A stretch of 64,000 nt of DNA from Arenimonas terrae (GTDB taxonomy: Bacteria > Pseudomonadota > Gammaproteobacteria > Xanthomonadales > Xanthomonadaceae), in NCBI RefSeq assembly GCF_006265115.1, contig NZ_SMDR01000001.1, positions 1,488,001 through 1,552,000 on the forward strand, given 5' to 3'. The notes under the pieces are model-generated. The model was not told the origin of the DNA. It saw nothing but the letters and a program-made list of their open reading frames with translations, and ran no database searches. Shown piece by piece: positions 10,376-20,586 of this stretch. Position 1 is the first letter of the stretch; each line of letters begins with the position of its first letter. Both the position numbers and the translations under genes were made by a program.

Positions 10376-11747
10376 GGTGTCCGTCCCCTTCCCTGTCGGC
10401 GGCCAGCAGCGCGGCCAGCACCTTGTCCATCGCGCTCGAGCGCGAACCTTTCACCAGGCAGCGCAGGCCCGGACCGCCGACATGCAGTGCGCTGCCCAGC
10501 GCCGCCGTCAGCGCCGTGGGGCTGTCGAAGTGGCGCGCGCCATCGCCGAAGGCGCGACTGGCGGCGGCGCTTAGCGCGCCAACGGTCCACAGCCGCGCGA
10601 TGCCGGCCCGGCGCGCCTGGCTGCCGATGTCGGCGTGCAGCAGCTCGGCGCCCTCGCCCAGTTCCGCCATGTCACCCAGCACCAGCCAGGCTTCGCCGCC
10701 GGCCTGGACCAGCGCGGCGATGGCCGCGGCGACCGAACCCGGGTTGGCGTTGTAGCTGTCGTCCACCAGCACCGCGCCGTTGCGCAGCGTGTGCGGAATC
10801 TGCCGGCCCGGCACCGGCTGGGCGTCGTCCAGGCCCTGCACGACGTCGTCGAGCGCGGCGCCGGCGCCCAGCGCCATCGCGGTGGCGGCCAGCGCGTTCA
10901 TGATGTTGTGGCGGCCCGGCAGCGGCAGCACGATGTCGGCGGCGCCGGCCGGCGTGTGGAGGCGGAAGCGCGAACCCTCAGGCGTGGCCACGATGGCGCT
11001 GGCGCGCACGTCGGCATCGTTCTCGAGGCCGAAGCGCAGCACCCGGCGCGCGCCGATGCGCTGCAGGAACCAGGGCGCGAAGGCGTCGTCGGCATTGACC
11101 ACCGCCACGCCATCGTCGGGCAGGGCCTCGTAGATCGCGCCCTTGGTCTCGGCGATGCCCAGCAGGCTGCCCATGCGCTCCATGTGCGCCGGCATGATGT
11201 TGTTGACCAGGGCGACGTTCGGCGGCGCGATCGAGGCCAGGTAGGCGATGTCGCCCGGCTTGCCGGCGCCCATCTCGTAGATCGCGAAGCGCGCGTCTTC
11301 CGGCGCGTCCAGCACCGCCAGCGGCAGGCCGATCTCGTTGTTGCGGTTGCCGGGATTGGCGTAAGCCTTGCCGGCGCGCGACAGGATGCCCAGCAGCAGG
11401 GTCTTCACCGAGGTCTTGCCGTTGCTGCCGGTCAGCGCCGCCACCACGGCCGGGCGGCCCTGCTGCACGCCGGCCGCGAGTTCGCCCAGGGCTTCCTCGG
11501 TGTCGGCGCACAGCACCTGCGGCAGCGGGCAGTCCACTTCTCGCTGCACCAGCAGGGCGACGGCGCCGCGCTCCAGGGCCTGGGCGGCGTGGTCGTGGCC
11601 GTCGTGGCGCTCGCCGCGCAGGGCGACGAACAGCGCGCCCGGCGCCAGCGTGCGGCCGTCGATGCCGACCGAGGTGAACTCGACGTCGGCGCCCAGGTGC
11701 CGGCCCTCGACCCAGCGTGCCGCCTGCGACAGCGCGATCGGCCTCAT
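10365..11747 (-). CDS. murF: UDP-MurNAc-tripeptide--D-alanyl-D-alanine ligase
   Basis: MurF adds D-Ala-D-Ala to complete the UDP-MurNAc pentapeptide. It is 460 residues long. Family signatures are [19 protein letters not shown], the ATP loop [29 protein letters not shown] and [16 protein letters not shown]. It lies between murE (ATGA overlap) and mraY (11-base overlap) in the cell wall operon. Confidence 0.97.
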   Translation of the reverse strand: MRPIALSQAARWVEGRHLGADVEFTSVGIDGRTLAPGALFVALRGERHDGHDHAAQALERGAVALLVQREVDCPLPQVLCADTEEALGELAAGVQQGRPAVVAALTGSNGKTSVKTLLLGILSRAGKAYANPGNRNNEIGLPLAVLDAPEDARFAIYEMGAGKPGDIAYLASIAPPNVALVNNIMPAHMERMGSLLGIAETKGAIYEALPDDGVAVVNADDAFAPWFLQRIGARRVLRFGLENDADVRASAIVATPEGSRFRLHTPAGAADIVLPLPGRHNIMNALAATAMALGAGAALDDVVQGLDDAQPVPGRQIPHTLRNGAVLVDDSYNANPGSVAAAIAALVQAGGEAWLVLGDMAELGEGAELLHADIGSQARRAGIARLWTVGALSAAASRAFGDGARHFDSPTALTAALGSALHVGGPGLRCLVKGSRSSAMDKVLAALLAADREGDGHHAA

Positions 11748-13231
11748 CGTGCGGCCTCCCGCGCCAGCAGCTGGGTGCGCGCGACCTGCAGGTCGTCGAA
11801 GGGATATTTCACGCCGCCGACTTCCTGGTAGGGCTCGTGGCCCTTGCCGGCGATCAGGATGACATCGCCGGGACCGGCGTCGCGCAGCGCGTCGGCGATC
11901 GCGAGCGCGCGGTCGCGCTGCACCTGCACGGCGTCGGTGCGGGTGAAGCCGGCCAGGATGTCGGCGACGATGCGGTCGCCGTCCTCGTTGCGCGGATTGT
12001 CGTCGGTGACGATGACGCGGTCGGCGCCGGCCTGGGCGATCGCGGCCATCTGCGGGCGCTTGCCGGGGTCGCGTTCGCCGCCGCAGCCGAACACGCAGGT
12101 CAGGCGGCCGGGCGTGTGTTCGCGCAGGCTGGCCAGCGCCTGCTGCAGCGCGTCGGGCGTGTGCGCGTAGTCCACCACCACCAGCGGCTGGCCGTCGCGG
12201 CCGCCGACGCGGCTCATGCGGCCACCCACCGGCGACAGCCGCGGCAGCATCGCCGCGACCTCGGCCAGCGGCCAGTCCAGCGCACGCAGTACGCCGGCGA
12301 CGGCCAGCAGGTTGTCGACGTTGAAGCGGCCCAGCAGCGGCGTGGCGATCGCGTGCCGGTGATCGCCTTCGACCAGCTCGAAGCGCAGGCCGTCCGGCGC
12401 CAGGGTCACGTATTCGGCGCGCAGGGTGGCGTCGGCGTGGCCGCGCGAGCTGAGCGCGATGCGCCGGGCATCGGCGTGGGCGCTGGCGAGCAGGCCGGCG
12501 CCGAAGGGATCGTCCAGGTTCACCACCACCGTCTGCAGCGTCGGCCAGGCGAACAGGCGCGCCTTAGCGGCGCCGTAGGCCTCCATGCTGCCGTGGAAAT
12601 CCAGATGGTCGCGCGTGAGGTTGGTGAACACCGCGACGCGGAACGCGACCGCATCCACGCGGCCCTGCTCCAGCGCGTGCGAGGACACTTCCATCGCCAC
12701 GTGGGTGGCGCCGGCGTCGTGCATCTCGGCCAGAAGGCGGTGCACGGCGATCACGTCCGGCGTGGTGCGCTCGCCGGCGACCAGCTGGCCGTGCAGGCCC
12801 GCGCCCAGCGTGCCGATGCTGCCGGCGGTGTCGCCGCGCAGGGTCAGCGCTTCGGCGATCAGCTGCACGGTCGAGGTCTTGCCGTTGGTGCCGGTGACGC
12901 CGGTGACCGACAGCGCCGCGGACGGCGCGCCGTAGAAGCGGTCGGCCAGTTCGCCCTGGCGCTGGCGCAGGCCCGGCACCGCGACCACGTGCCGCGGCCG
13001 CGGCGCGCCGGCGGGCGCCGGCGGTTCGAACAGGATCACGCTCGCGCCCGCGGCCTCGGCCTGGGCGGCGTGGCGCAGGCCGTGGGTGCTGGCGCCGGCG
13101 AGCGCGATGAAGGCGTCGCCCGGGCGCAGCGCGCGGCTGTCGGCGCTCAGGCCGGTGATCTGCGGGTCGAAACCGGCCGGCGGAATCGCCACGTCGCGCA
13201 GCAGCGCATGCAGGGACAGGGCGCGGCTCAT
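11744..13231 (-). CDS. murE: UDP-MurNAc-L-Ala-D-Glu--meso-diaminopimelate ligase
   Basis: MurE adds the third residue of the stem peptide. The 495-residue enzyme has [18 protein letters not shown], the ATP loop [30 protein letters not shown] with the carbamylated-lysine region, and the tetrad DNPR in [14 protein letters not shown], which marks meso-diaminopimelate rather than lysine as substrate. The start at 13231 overlaps the ftsI stop. The frame stays open upstream into ftsI, but only as a shadow. Confidence 0.97.
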   Translation of the reverse strand: MSRALSLHALLRDVAIPPAGFDPQITGLSADSRALRPGDAFIALAGASTHGLRHAAQAEAAGASVILFEPPAPAGAPRPRHVVAVPGLRQRQGELADRFYGAPSAALSVTGVTGTNGKTSTVQLIAEALTLRGDTAGSIGTLGAGLHGQLVAGERTTPDVIAVHRLLAEMHDAGATHVAMEVSSHALEQGRVDAVAFRVAVFTNLTRDHLDFHGSMEAYGAAKARLFAWPTLQTVVVNLDDPFGAGLLASAHADARRIALSSRGHADATLRAEYVTLAPDGLRFELVEGDHRHAIATPLLGRFNVDNLLAVAGVLRALDWPLAEVAAMLPRLSPVGGRMSRVGGRDGQPLVVVDYAHTPDALQQALASLREHTPGRLTCVFGCGGERDPGKRPQMAAIAQAGADRVIVTDDNPRNEDGDRIVADILAGFTRTDAVQVQRDRALAIADALRDAGPGDVILIAGKGHEPYQEVGGVKYPFDDLQVARTQLLAREAAR

Positions 13232-15009
13232 CGCAGCACCTCCGGCACCGGGTTCACCGCCGCCGGCGCCGGCGCGGCGGGCGCGGCCGCGGCGGCCACC
13301 TTCGGCGCGGCGCGCTTGGCCTGGGCGGCGAACCACTGTTCGATATCGTCCGGCGGCACGTCCATCAGGCGCAGCGCACCGTCCATCACGCGGTGGAACA
13401 CCGGCGCCGACACCGCGCCGCCGCCGTATTCCAGGCCCTGCGGCTCGTGGATCACCACGGCCATCGCGAAACGCGGATTGGTCGCCGGCACCAGGCCGAC
13501 GAACACCGCGGCATACCGCTTGGCGGCATAACCGCCGCCGCTGGCCTTGCGCGAGGTGCCGGTCTTCCCGGCGACGCGGTAACCCAGCACCGCCGCGCGC
13601 CGCGCCGTGCCCTCGGGGCCGGTGACGGTTTCCATCATCGCCATCAGCTGGCGCGCGATGGCCGGGTCCACCACCTGCACGCTGTCCTTGTTGCCGCCCT
13701 TGACGAAGGTCGCCTGGTGCAGGCGGCCGCCGTTGCCGATCGCGGCGTAGGCGCGCGCCAGCTGCAGCGGCGTCACCGACAGGCCGTAGCCGTAGCTGAT
13801 GGTCGCCTTCTCGGCCGGACCCCAGCGGTTGGGCGGCGGCAGCACGCCCTGCACTTCGCCCGGGAAACCGCTGCCGCTGGTCTGGCCCAGGCCGAAGCGC
13901 GTGTACATGTCGTACTGGTGTTCGCTGGTGAGCTCGTTCGACACCCGCGTGGCGCCGACGTTGGAGCTCTTGGTCAGCACGCCGGTCAGGCTGAGCACGC
14001 CGTAGTTGCGGAAGTCGCGGATCGGGTGGCCGCCGGCCAGGGTCATGTAGCCCGGCGAGGTGTCGACCAGGGTGCTGGGCGTGAACTTGCCGCTCTCGAT
14101 CGCCGCGGCGAAGGTCAGGGTCTTCATCACCGAGCCCGGCTCCACCACGTCGGTGACGGCGCGGTTGCGCTTGGAATCGAGCGTGGCGCCGCCCTGCGAG
14201 TTGGGGTTGAACGAGGGCTGGTTGACCATCGCCAGGATCTCGCCGGTCGGCACGTCCAGCACCACCACCGAACCGCTGGTGGCGCCGTGTTCGATCAGCG
14301 CCGACTTCAGCTCGCGGTAGGCCAGGTACTGGATGCGGCGGTCGATCGACAGCGTCAGGTCGTGGCCCGGCTCGGCGGCCTTGACCAGGTCCACGTTCTC
14401 GACGGTGCGGCCGCGGCGGTCGCGAATCACGCGCTGCGAACCGGGCGTGCCGGTCAGCCAGTCGTTGAAGGCCAGCTCCAGGCCTTCCTGGCCGGCGTCG
14501 TCGATGTTGGTGAAGCCCAGCACGTGGGCCATCACCTCGCCGTGCGGGTAGAAGCGCCGGAACTCGCGCTGCGAGTACACGCCCGGGATGTCCAGGTCCA
14601 TCACCGCCTGGGCGACGTCCGGGTTCATGTGCCGGCGCAGGTAGACGAACTCCTTGGTGGCGCGCTGCGAGATGCGGTTCTCCAGCACGTCGCGCGGGAT
14701 CGACAGCGCCTCGGCCAGCGCCGGCAGGCGGTCCGGGTGCTGCAGCAGCTCCTGCGGATTGGCCCACACCGACTCGACCGGCGAGGACACCGCCAGCGGC
14801 TCGCCATTGCGGTCGGTGATCATGCCGCGCGAGGTGGCGATCGGCACTTCGCGCAGGAAACGCGCGTCGCCCTGCTGCTGGTAGAAGTCCTGGCCGATCA
14901 GCTGCAGGAAGGCGGCGCGGCCGACCAGCACCAGGGCGCACAGGCCCAGCACGATGCCGACGGCATACAGCCGCTGGCGGGGGTTGTAGACGCGGGCCCG
15001 GGTCTTCAT
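13228..15009 (-). CDS. ftsI: Septal transpeptidase FtsI (penicillin-binding protein 3)
   Basis: FtsI is the class B penicillin-binding protein that cross-links septal peptidoglycan. The 593-residue protein has an N-terminal membrane anchor (about residues 15-37), the dimerisation/pedestal domain with [15 protein letters not shown], and a transpeptidase domain with the three active-site motifs: SVMK in [14 protein letters not shown] in TKSSNVG, and KTGT in [10 protein letters not shown]. An alanine/proline-rich C-terminal tail of about 35 residues follows. It overlaps ftsL and murE by ATGA. Confidence 0.97.
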   Translation of the reverse strand: MKTRARVYNPRQRLYAVGIVLGLCALVLVGRAAFLQLIGQDFYQQQGDARFLREVPIATSRGMITDRNGEPLAVSSPVESVWANPQELLQHPDRLPALAEALSIPRDVLENRISQRATKEFVYLRRHMNPDVAQAVMDLDIPGVYSQREFRRFYPHGEVMAHVLGFTNIDDAGQEGLELAFNDWLTGTPGSQRVIRDRRGRTVENVDLVKAAEPGHDLTLSIDRRIQYLAYRELKSALIEHGATSGSVVVLDVPTGEILAMVNQPSFNPNSQGGATLDSKRNRAVTDVVEPGSVMKTLTFAAAIESGKFTPSTLVDTSPGYMTLAGGHPIRDFRNYGVLSLTGVLTKSSNVGATRVSNELTSEHQYDMYTRFGLGQTSGSGFPGEVQGVLPPPNRWGPAEKATISYGYGLSVTPLQLARAYAAIGNGGRLHQATFVKGGNKDSVQVVDPAIARQLMAMMETVTGPEGTARRAAVLGYRVAGKTGTSRKASGGGYAAKRYAAVFVGLVPATNPRFAMAVVIHEPQGLEYGGGAVSAPVFHRVMDGALRLMDVPPDDIEQWFAAQAKRAAPKVAAAAAPAAPAPAAVNPVPEVLR

Positions 15010-15275
15010 GGGCGCAGCACCACGATGTCGGCGTCTTCCGGGAACTTCATGCCGATGCGGGTGCCGGCGACCTGCTCGATGCGGTTGGCTTCGGACCAGG
15101 TGGCCTGCTCGAGCTGCAGACGGCCGAACTCGATGTTGAGCTCGTCGCGGCCGCGCTCGAGCGTGCTCAGCTCGATGTAGGCCTGGCGGTGCAGGTGGCG
15201 CGCCCAGACGACGCCGATCGCGCTGGCGATCACGCCGAGCACCAGGGCCAGCAGCACCAGCGCGCGCAGGCTCAT
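15006..15275 (-). CDS. ftsL: Cell division protein FtsL
   Basis: FtsL is a small bitopic divisome protein forming the FtsQLB complex and activating FtsWI. The 89-residue product has a membrane helix at about residues 4-22 and then a periplasmic coiled coil ([18 protein letters not shown]). Sequence conservation in this family is low; the call rests on length, topology, and position between rsmH and ftsI, with ATGA overlaps on both sides. Confidence 0.93.
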   Translation of the reverse strand: MSLRALVLLALVLGVIASAIGVVWARHLHRQAYIELSTLERGRDELNIEFGRLQLEQATWSEANRIEQVAGTRIGMKFPEDADIVVLRP

Positions 15276-16276
15276 GGTCGCTCCTGCGCGTCCTGCGCTC
15301 GCGACATTTGCACATCCATGTGCGGCACGCCCCCGAGCTTCTCGGCCACGCGCAGCACCGCGCTGCGGGCGCGCGGATTCACCGCGGTTTCCGACGATTC
15401 GGCGCGCATGGCGCCCGAGACGTCGCGCAGGCTCGGCGTGAACGCCACTTCCACCGGCATGCGGCGGTTTCCCGGCGGCGCCTTGGCGTGGCGGGCGATG
15501 AACTGCTTGACGATGCGGTCTTCCAGCGAGTGGAAGCTGATCACCGCCAGCCGGCCGCCGGGCTTGAGGCGGTCGTGCGCGGCGGCGAGCCCGCGCTCGA
15601 GGTCCTCGAGTTCGCGGTTGATGAAGATGCGGATCGCCTGGAAGCTGCGGGTGGCCGGGTGGATCTTGCTGTCGCCGCGGCCGACCACCGACGAGATCAG
15701 CTCGGCCAGCTGGGCGGTGCGCAGCAGCGGTGTGTCGTCGCGGCGCGCAACGATGGTGCGGGCGATCTTGCGGCTGAGCTTTTCCTCGCCGTAGGTCCAC
15801 AGCACGTCGGCGATCTCGCGCTCGTCGGCGCGGGCCAGCCAGTTGGCGGCGCTTTCGCCGGACTCCGGGTCCATGCGCATGTCCAGCGGACCGTCCTTGG
15901 CGAAGCTGAAGCCGCGCTCGGCGACGTCGAGCTGGGGCGAGGACACGCCCAGGTCCAGCAGCACGCCGTCCAGGCCGGCGGCGGTTTCATCCCAGTGCCC
16001 GAGGTCGGCGAAGGAACCGCGGTAGACGGCGACGCGCGCGTCCGCACCAAACAGTGCGTGGGCGGTGGCGATCGCTTCCGGGTCCTTGTCCATCACCAAC
16101 AGCCGTCCATCCGGCCCCAGCCGGTCGAGCACGCCGCGGGCGTGACCGCCGCGGCCAAAGGTTCCATCCAGGTACCGGCCATTCCCGAGCACACGCAGGC
16201 CGTCCAGCACCTGGGCGAACATCACCGGGAGATGGCTGGGCTGCGTGGCTTCCCGCATCCCGGCCACGCCCGTCAC
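15272..16276 (-). CDS. rsmH: 16S rRNA m4C1402 methyltransferase RsmH (MraW)
   Basis: RsmH uses S-adenosylmethionine to methylate N4 of C1402 in 16S rRNA. It shows [13 protein letters not shown], the SAM loop [36 protein letters not shown] and [21 protein letters not shown]. The best start is a GTG at 16276 whose bases overlap the mraZ stop (GTGA), in keeping with the rest of the operon; an in-frame ATG at 16258 is the alternative. The last eleven residues ([11 protein letters not shown]) come from a short repeat that also occurs inside the flavoprotein gene at 25099-26535. Confidence 0.96.
   Translation of the reverse strand: MTGVAGMREATQPSHLPVMFAQVLDGLRVLGNGRYLDGTFGRGGHARGVLDRLGPDGRLLVMDKDPEAIATAHALFGADARVAVYRGSFADLGHWDETAAGLDGVLLDLGVSSPQLDVAERGFSFAKDGPLDMRMDPESGESAANWLARADEREIADVLWTYGEEKLSRKIARTIVARRDDTPLLRTAQLAELISSVVGRGDSKIHPATRSFQAIRIFINRELEDLERGLAAAHDRLKPGGRLAVISFHSLEDRIVKQFIARHAKAPPGNRRMPVEVAFTPSLRDVSGAMRAESSETAVNPRARSAVLRVAEKLGGVPHMDVQMSRAQDAQERP
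15277..15307 (-). repeat. 31-base interspersed repeat in rsmH 3' end (RAQDAQER repeat, copy 1)
   Basis: The minus strand reads from an ATG through CGCGAGCGCAGGA and on to GAGCG, encoding SRAQDAQER at the C-terminus of RsmH. It matches the segment at 25930-25960 at about 27 of 31 positions, in the same reading frame, although the two genes are unrelated. Confidence 0.65.
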
Positions 16277-16716
16277 AGCCTGAGGTCGAGCATGTCCTCG
16301 CTGATCTCGTCTTCACCGATGGTTTGACGGATCTGCGCGAGGTGCGCCTGCTCGCTCCACAATTCGAACTTGCCGCCCATGCCGAGCAGCACCGCTTTTT
16401 TCTCGATGCCGGCGGCGGCGCGATGGCTGGCCGGCAGGGTCACGCGGCCGTTGCTGTCGGGCTCGACGACGGTGGCCGCACCGACCAGCTTCAGCTGCAG
16501 GTTGCGGTGGACCTTCTTCGCGTTCGGCAGCGCCATCACCTGGTCGCGGACGGTTTCCCAGGCCGCTTCCGGGTACAGCCACAGGCAGCCGGCTTCATAT
16601 GGGTTGTAGGCCACGACCAGGCGGTTCCCGGCGCGCGCGACGAGATCCCGGGCGGCGGTGGGGATCGCCAGCCGGCCCTTGTCGTCGATCGTGATCGCGG
16701 TTTCGCCCTGGAACAT
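16273..16716 (-). CDS. mraZ: Transcriptional regulator MraZ
   Basis: MraZ is a ring-forming AbrB/SpoVT-like DNA-binding protein that represses its own dcw operon in E. coli. The 147-residue product carries two repeats of the fold: [20 protein letters not shown] at the N-terminus and a second around [15 protein letters not shown], each with the conserved D-x-x-GR core. It is the first gene of the dcw operon. Just upstream lie a good sigma-70 promoter and five GG-containing boxes at 10-bp spacing that look like its own operator. Confidence 0.96.
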   Translation of the reverse strand: MFQGETAITIDDKGRLAIPTAARDLVARAGNRLVVAYNPYEAGCLWLYPEAAWETVRDQVMALPNAKKVHRNLQLKLVGAATVVEPDSNGRVTLPASHRAAAGIEKKAVLLGMGGKFELWSEQAHLAQIRQTIGEDEISEDMLDLRL

Positions 16717-16733
16717 GCCCTGGATCAGTCCTT

Positions 16734-16778
16734 ATCCACCAAAAGCCACAAAAAACCCGAAATTCCCTCGGAAGCCCA
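16734..16778 (-). promoter_or_regulatory. MraZ operator: five boxes at 10-bp spacing
   Basis: On the minus strand TGGGC, AGGGA, GGGTT, TGGCT and TGGAT begin exactly 10 bases apart (box positions 16774-16778, 16764-16768, 16754-16758, 16744-16748, 16734-16738). E. coli MraZ binds TGGGN repeats separated by five bases upstream of mraZ. The upstream box touches the -10 element and the rest cover the expected transcript start, fitting repression. The two boxes nearest mraZ are weaker matches. Confidence 0.75.
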
Positions 16779-16806
16779 CGTTAGTCCTGGCTCCAGGGGC
16801 TGTCAA
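16778..16806 (-). promoter_or_regulatory. dcw operon promoter (Pmra)
   Basis: A perfect -35 TTGACA (16801-16806, minus strand) is followed after 17 bases by TAACGT (16778-16783) as the -10. It lies about 62 bases upstream of the mraZ start, and its -10 abuts the MraZ box array. Confidence 0.75.
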
Positions 16807-16891
16807 GGAAGTTTTCGGGTCAATTTCGCTAGGCGGATCAAGACTTTGCGCGAAACTTGAGAGTCTTGTTTAAGAACCGTTTGGCAAGTGT

Positions 16892-16926
16892 TGTTTCACA
16901 TGGATTTGATCCAGCGCCGTGAAACA
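16892..16926. repeat. Two-part inverted repeat upstream of the dcw promoter
   Basis: An 8-bp perfect inverted repeat (TGTTTCAC at 16892-16899, GTGAAACA at 16919-16926) encloses a second 5-bp one (TGGAT/ATCCA around TTG). It sits between rnpB and the dcw promoter. No T run follows on either strand, so it is not a classical terminator; it could be an operator or a structured end of the rnpB transcript. The rest of 16807-17029 shows nothing further. Confidence 0.5.
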
Positions 16927-17029
16927 CCTCACAGATCGGCGGGATGGGCCCACGCGCCGGTCCGCAGCCTGACCGGGGAGGCCGGGAAGCGGGGTCGTGC
17001 GCAAATCAAGGGGCCAGGGAGAGGAAAGT

Positions 17030-17385
17030 GGCGGAGCCGGCCGCTAAGCCGGGTTCTGTCGTGGACAGTCATTCCTCTAGCCCCCGCGTCACCGCGGGGA
17101 TCAAGCAACCAACCCGGGTGCGGCACGAGCCATGCCATAGCACCCCTATTTGGTCTTGCTCCGGGTGGGGTTTGCCGTGCCCCGAGGCGTTGTCCCCTCG
17201 GGCGGTGGGCTCTTACCCCACCGTTTCGCCCTTACCACGCACCCTTGCGGGCCGTTCGGCGGTTTGTTTTCTGTTGCACTTTCCGTCGGCTCGCGCCGCC
17301 CAGGCGTTACCTGGCACCCTGCTCTGTGGAGCCCGGACTTTCCTCGGCGCATTGCTGCGACGCGACTGTCTTGGCCGGCTCCGCC
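17030..17385 (-). ncRNA. rnpB: RNase P RNA (type A)
   Basis: This is the catalytic RNA of RNase P, which matures tRNA 5' ends. Read on the minus strand, the 5' part carries GAGGAAAGTCCGGGCTCC and the 3' part ACAGAACCCGGCTTA, both diagnostic of bacterial RNase P RNA. The ends GGCGGAGCCGGCC and GGCCGGCTCCGCC pair to form P1. The length of about 356 nt fits type A. A possible -10 (GACAAT, 17393-17398) precedes it. It lies between rsmI with its downstream lipoprotein gene and mraZ. Confidence 0.95.
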
Positions 17386-17429
17386 GCCGCGGATTGTCTC
17401 ACAGCGCCGCCGCGCGGGGATTTCCGCGT

Positions 17430-17954
17430 TCAGCCGCCGGCCGAACGGGCGAAACGGCCGCGACCTTCGCGCCGGCTGAAGTCGAAGGTGAAGGCCATGC
17501 GCAGCGGCACCTGCCGCTCGGTCACGCCCTCGCCTTCGCAGTCCTCGTTCTTCTCGATGCCGGGCGGGAAGGTGCAGACGGCCGCGGCGGTGAACTGCCA
17601 CTCGCGCACCGTTGCCAGCACGGCCTGTTCGAACGCCGCGAGCGCCGGTTCGGCCGCGGCGGGGCAGTCCGGGCCGCCGTGCAGCGGTACCGCCCAGATC
17701 ACCTCGCCCGCCTCGCTCACCACCAGGTCGACGCAGACGCGCGCCTTCTCGGGGCCGGCCGCCAGCTGCGCGGCGGGATAGTCGGGCAGATGGTCGGGGT
17801 TGAGATGGTTGGCCATCAGGAACAGCTGCTGCTGCTCCATCTTCATCGTGCGCGCCTGCGGTGGCAGGATCATGCTCGCGCCGACCTGGGTGCTGCGGCT
17901 GCCGGCGCAGGCGCACAGCGCCAGCGCCGCGAGCAGCGTCAATCCACGCATCAT
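17430..17954 (-). CDS. Putative lipoprotein with a TonB C-terminal-like domain
   Basis: The 174-residue product begins with a signal peptide and lipobox (MMRGLTLLAALALCACAG), so an envelope lipoprotein is likely. The region from about residue 75 to the end (LVVSEAGEVIWAV, then FEQAVLATVREWQF, then a final strand MAFTFDFS) follows the pattern of TonB C-terminal domains: a valine-rich strand, a helix ending W-x-F, and a hydrophobic last strand. No membrane-spanning TonB N-terminus is present. The gene overlaps rsmI by ATGA, so it is co-transcribed with it. The role is unknown; outer membrane or cell wall binding is only a guess. Confidence 0.7.
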   Translation of the reverse strand: MMRGLTLLAALALCACAGSRSTQVGASMILPPQARTMKMEQQQLFLMANHLNPDHLPDYPAAQLAAGPEKARVCVDLVVSEAGEVIWAVPLHGGPDCPAAAEPALAAFEQAVLATVREWQFTAAAVCTFPPGIEKNEDCEGEGVTERQVPLRMAFTFDFSRREGRGRFARSAGG

Positions 17955-18784
17955 TCCCCGCCTCCGTACAGCGCCTTGCGCGGCGCACCGCTGATGTCCG
18001 CCGCGAGTTTGGCCGCCAGCGAGGGTTTGAGATGTTCGGCGAGTTTCGCGTACAGGCGCTGGCCCTCGAGCAGCCGCGCCTCGGTGTCGTCCTCGCAGCC
18101 GCGCACGACGACGACGAACTCGCCCTTGCGCTGGTTGTCGTCGGCGGCGATCTTCCCGATCAGCTCGTCCAGCGTGTCGCCCAGTACCGTCTCGAACAGC
18201 TTGGTCAGCTCGCGCGCGACCACCGCCTCGCGCCCGCCGCCGAAGGCCGCGGCCATGTCGGCGAGCGATTCCTCGATGCGGTGTGCGCTTTCGTAGAACA
18301 CCATCGTGCGCGATTCACCCGAAAGCGCCGTCAGCTTCTCGCGGCGGCCGGAGGCCTTGGCCGGCAGGAAGCCCTCGAAGCAGAAACGGTCGCTGGGAAT
18401 GCCCGCCACCGACAGCGCCGCGATCGCCGCACAGGCGCCGGGCACCGGGCTCACCTTCAGCCCGGCCGCGCGCACCTCGCGCACCAGCCGGTAGCCTGGG
18501 TCGCTGACCAGGGGCGTGCCGGCGTCGGACACCAGGGCCAGGGTTTCGCCGGCGCGCAGGCGCTCCACCAGCTTCCAGGCCACGTCTTCCTCGTTGTGCT
18601 CGTGCAGGGCCAGCAGCGGCCGCTCGATGCCGGTCTGGGCCAGCAGCTGGCGCGTATGCCGGGTGTCTTCGGCGCAGATCGCGTCCACCGCCGCCAATAC
18701 CTCGCGGGCGCGGGCGCTCAGGTCGCCCAGGTTGCCGATCGGGGTTGCCACCACGTACAGGGTTCCCGCCTGTGTCACCGCCAT
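17951..18784 (-). CDS. rsmI: 16S rRNA 2'-O-ribose C1402 methyltransferase RsmI
   Basis: RsmI methylates the 2'-OH of C1402 in 16S rRNA, the same nucleotide that RsmH modifies on the base. The 277-residue protein has the tetrapyrrole-methylase-type fold with TLYVVATPIGNLGDLSARA, CAEDTRHTRQLL, LVSDAGTPLVSDPGYRLV and VPGACAAIAAL. The ATG at 18784 is preferred because GGAGGG lies about 7 bases upstream; an earlier in-frame start at 18814 lacks this. It is divergent from lpoA, the usual arrangement in gammaproteobacteria. Confidence 0.95.
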   Translation of the reverse strand: MAVTQAGTLYVVATPIGNLGDLSARAREVLAAVDAICAEDTRHTRQLLAQTGIERPLLALHEHNEEDVAWKLVERLRAGETLALVSDAGTPLVSDPGYRLVREVRAAGLKVSPVPGACAAIAALSVAGIPSDRFCFEGFLPAKASGRREKLTALSGESRTMVFYESAHRIEESLADMAAAFGGGREAVVARELTKLFETVLGDTLDELIGKIAADDNQRKGEFVVVVRGCEDDTEARLLEGQRLYAKLAEHLKPSLAAKLAADISGAPRKALYGGGE

Positions 18785-18846
18785 GCCGCGCCCTCCCTGT
18801 GCACCGGCTATCATCTTAGCCGCATCGATACCCCGGACCCCCGACC

Positions 18847-20586
18847 ATGCTGCGATCCGCCCCCCTGCTGTTCGCCCTCGCCGTCGTCAGCGGCTGCGCC
18901 AGCGTTTCGGTTGCCCCCGAGCCCACGGTCGAACAGCAGAGCGCGCAGCGCCTGGCCGCCGAGGGCAATCACCGCGAAGCTGCCCGCGCCTACGCCGCCA
19001 CCGCCGCCCGCGTGCGCGGCGCGGCCCGCGACGAAGCCTGGTTGAACGCGGCCGAACAGTACCTGCTGGCCGGCGACGAAGGCGCCGCGCGCCAGTCCTG
19101 GGACCAGTCCAACCGCCGCCGCCTCGAGGGCGTCGACACGCTGCGCCACGACCTGCTCAACGCCGGCTTCCAGGCTGCCGCCGGCCGCCACGACCAGGTG
19201 CTGTCCCTGCTGGGCCAGCGCCGCGACAGCGTGCCCGCCGAGTTCGCGGCGCGCTGGCATGGCCAGCGCGCCGCTTCGCTGGAAGCGCTGGGCCGCGGCT
19301 TCGACGCCGCCGGCGAATACGCCTGGCTGCTCGCCGCGCTGCCGCGCGACCAGCGCGCCGAGACCGTGCGCCGCATCGACAAGCTGCTGGCCGCCGAATC
19401 CGACGCCGCGCTCGCCGCCAGCGCCGCGGCCCTGCCCGCCGGCCATCCGCTGTACCGGTACGCCGGCCGCGCGCTGACCCAGCGCGGCCTGCCGCTGCCG
19501 CGCCCCTACGACCGCAGCGCCTCCGCGCCCGGCCTCGACGCGCTGCCGCCGGCCGAAGCCGACGGCTACCGCCCGCCGGAACGCCTGGCCGTGCTGCTGC
19601 CGCTCAGCGGCCCGCTGGCCGCCGCCGGCCAGAGCGTGCGCGACGGCCTGATGTCCGGGTACTACGCCGAAACCCGGCGCCGCCCGCAGGTTCGCTTCTA
19701 CGACACCGCCGGCAGCGTCGAAGGCGTCGGCCGCGCACTGGCCCAGGCGCGCGAGGAAGGCGCCCAGATGCTGGTCGGCCCGCTCACCCGCGATGAAGTG
19801 AACGCGCTGTTCGGCACCGCCGACCTCGACCTGCCGGCGATCGCGCTCAACCGCGGCACCGTGCCGCCGCCGCCCGGCAGCACCGCTTTCGCGCTGGCGC
19901 CGGAAGAAGAAGGCGCGGCCGCGGCGGACCGCCTGCTCGACCGCGGCTTCAAGCGCGTGCTGGTGGTGACCCAGGCCGACGAGAACGCGCGGCGCGCGCT
20001 CGGCGCCTTCCGCGAACGCCTGCTCGCACGCGGCGGCCAGGTGATCAACGAAGTCACCGTCAGCGAAGCCAACCCCGACTACGTGCCGGCCCTGCAGCAG
20101 GCGCTGGGCGGCTCGCGGCCGGAAGCGCTGTTCCTGAGCCTCAAGGCCGCGCAGGCGCGCCTGCTGTCGAGCCAGATGGATACCGCCGGCCTGGTCGGCG
20201 TGCCGCGCGTCGCCACTTCGCTGATCCTCTCGGGCGCGAACCTGCGCATGGACGTCGAGCTCGACGGCATCGAATACCCGGAGCTGCCCTGGCTGCTGGG
20301 CCTGAACATGGGCCTGCCCGACCCCGACACCCTCGGCAACACGCTGCCCAGCGCCCAGGGCGGCGGCGCGCGCCTGTACGCCTTCGGCATGGACGCGTGG
20401 AAGCTCGCGGCCTATCTCGACCATCTCAGCGCCGACCCCGGCGCGCAGCTTCGCGGCGCCACCGGCGAACTGCAGATGGACGCGCTGGGCGCGGTGCAGC
20501 GGCGCCCGGCCTGGGCGGTGTTCAGCGGCGGCCGGCCGCGCCCGGCGCTGGACGGCGCCCTGCTGCCCGATGCCGGCAACCCCTGA
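18847..20586 (+). CDS. lpoA: Penicillin-binding protein activator LpoA (LppC family)
   Basis: LpoA is an outer-membrane lipoprotein that stimulates PBP1A. The 579-residue product has a lipoprotein signal ([12 protein letters not shown]), an N-terminal TPR-like helical region to about residue 225, and a C-terminal periplasmic-binding-protein-like domain starting near [20 protein letters not shown]. Divergent from rsmI and followed by yraN, the E. coli yraL-yraM-yraN order. Its 3' end overlaps yraN by 17 bases. Confidence 0.93.
   Translation: MLRSAPLLFALAVVSGCASVSVAPEPTVEQQSAQRLAAEGNHREAARAYAATAARVRGAARDEAWLNAAEQYLLAGDEGAARQSWDQSNRRRLEGVDTLRHDLLNAGFQAAAGRHDQVLSLLGQRRDSVPAEFAARWHGQRAASLEALGRGFDAAGEYAWLLAALPRDQRAETVRRIDKLLAAESDAALAASAAALPAGHPLYRYAGRALTQRGLPLPRPYDRSASAPGLDALPPAEADGYRPPERLAVLLPLSGPLAAAGQSVRDGLMSGYYAETRRRPQVRFYDTAGSVEGVGRALAQAREEGAQMLVGPLTRDEVNALFGTADLDLPAIALNRGTVPPPPGSTAFALAPEEEGAAAADRLLDRGFKRVLVVTQADENARRALGAFRERLLARGGQVINEVTVSEANPDYVPALQQALGGSRPEALFLSLKAAQARLLSSQMDTAGLVGVPRVATSLILSGANLRMDVELDGIEYPELPWLLGLNMGLPDPDTLGNTLPSAQGGGARLYAFGMDAWKLAAYLDHLSADPGAQLRGATGELQMDALGAVQRRPAWAVFSGGRPRPALDGALLPDAGNP

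Noticed and set aside
11744-14941. Single minus-strand frame of 1065 codons covering murE and part of ftsI
   Set aside because: Only its last 495 codons are MurE; the upstream part is an out-of-frame reading of ftsI, so this is not a fusion.
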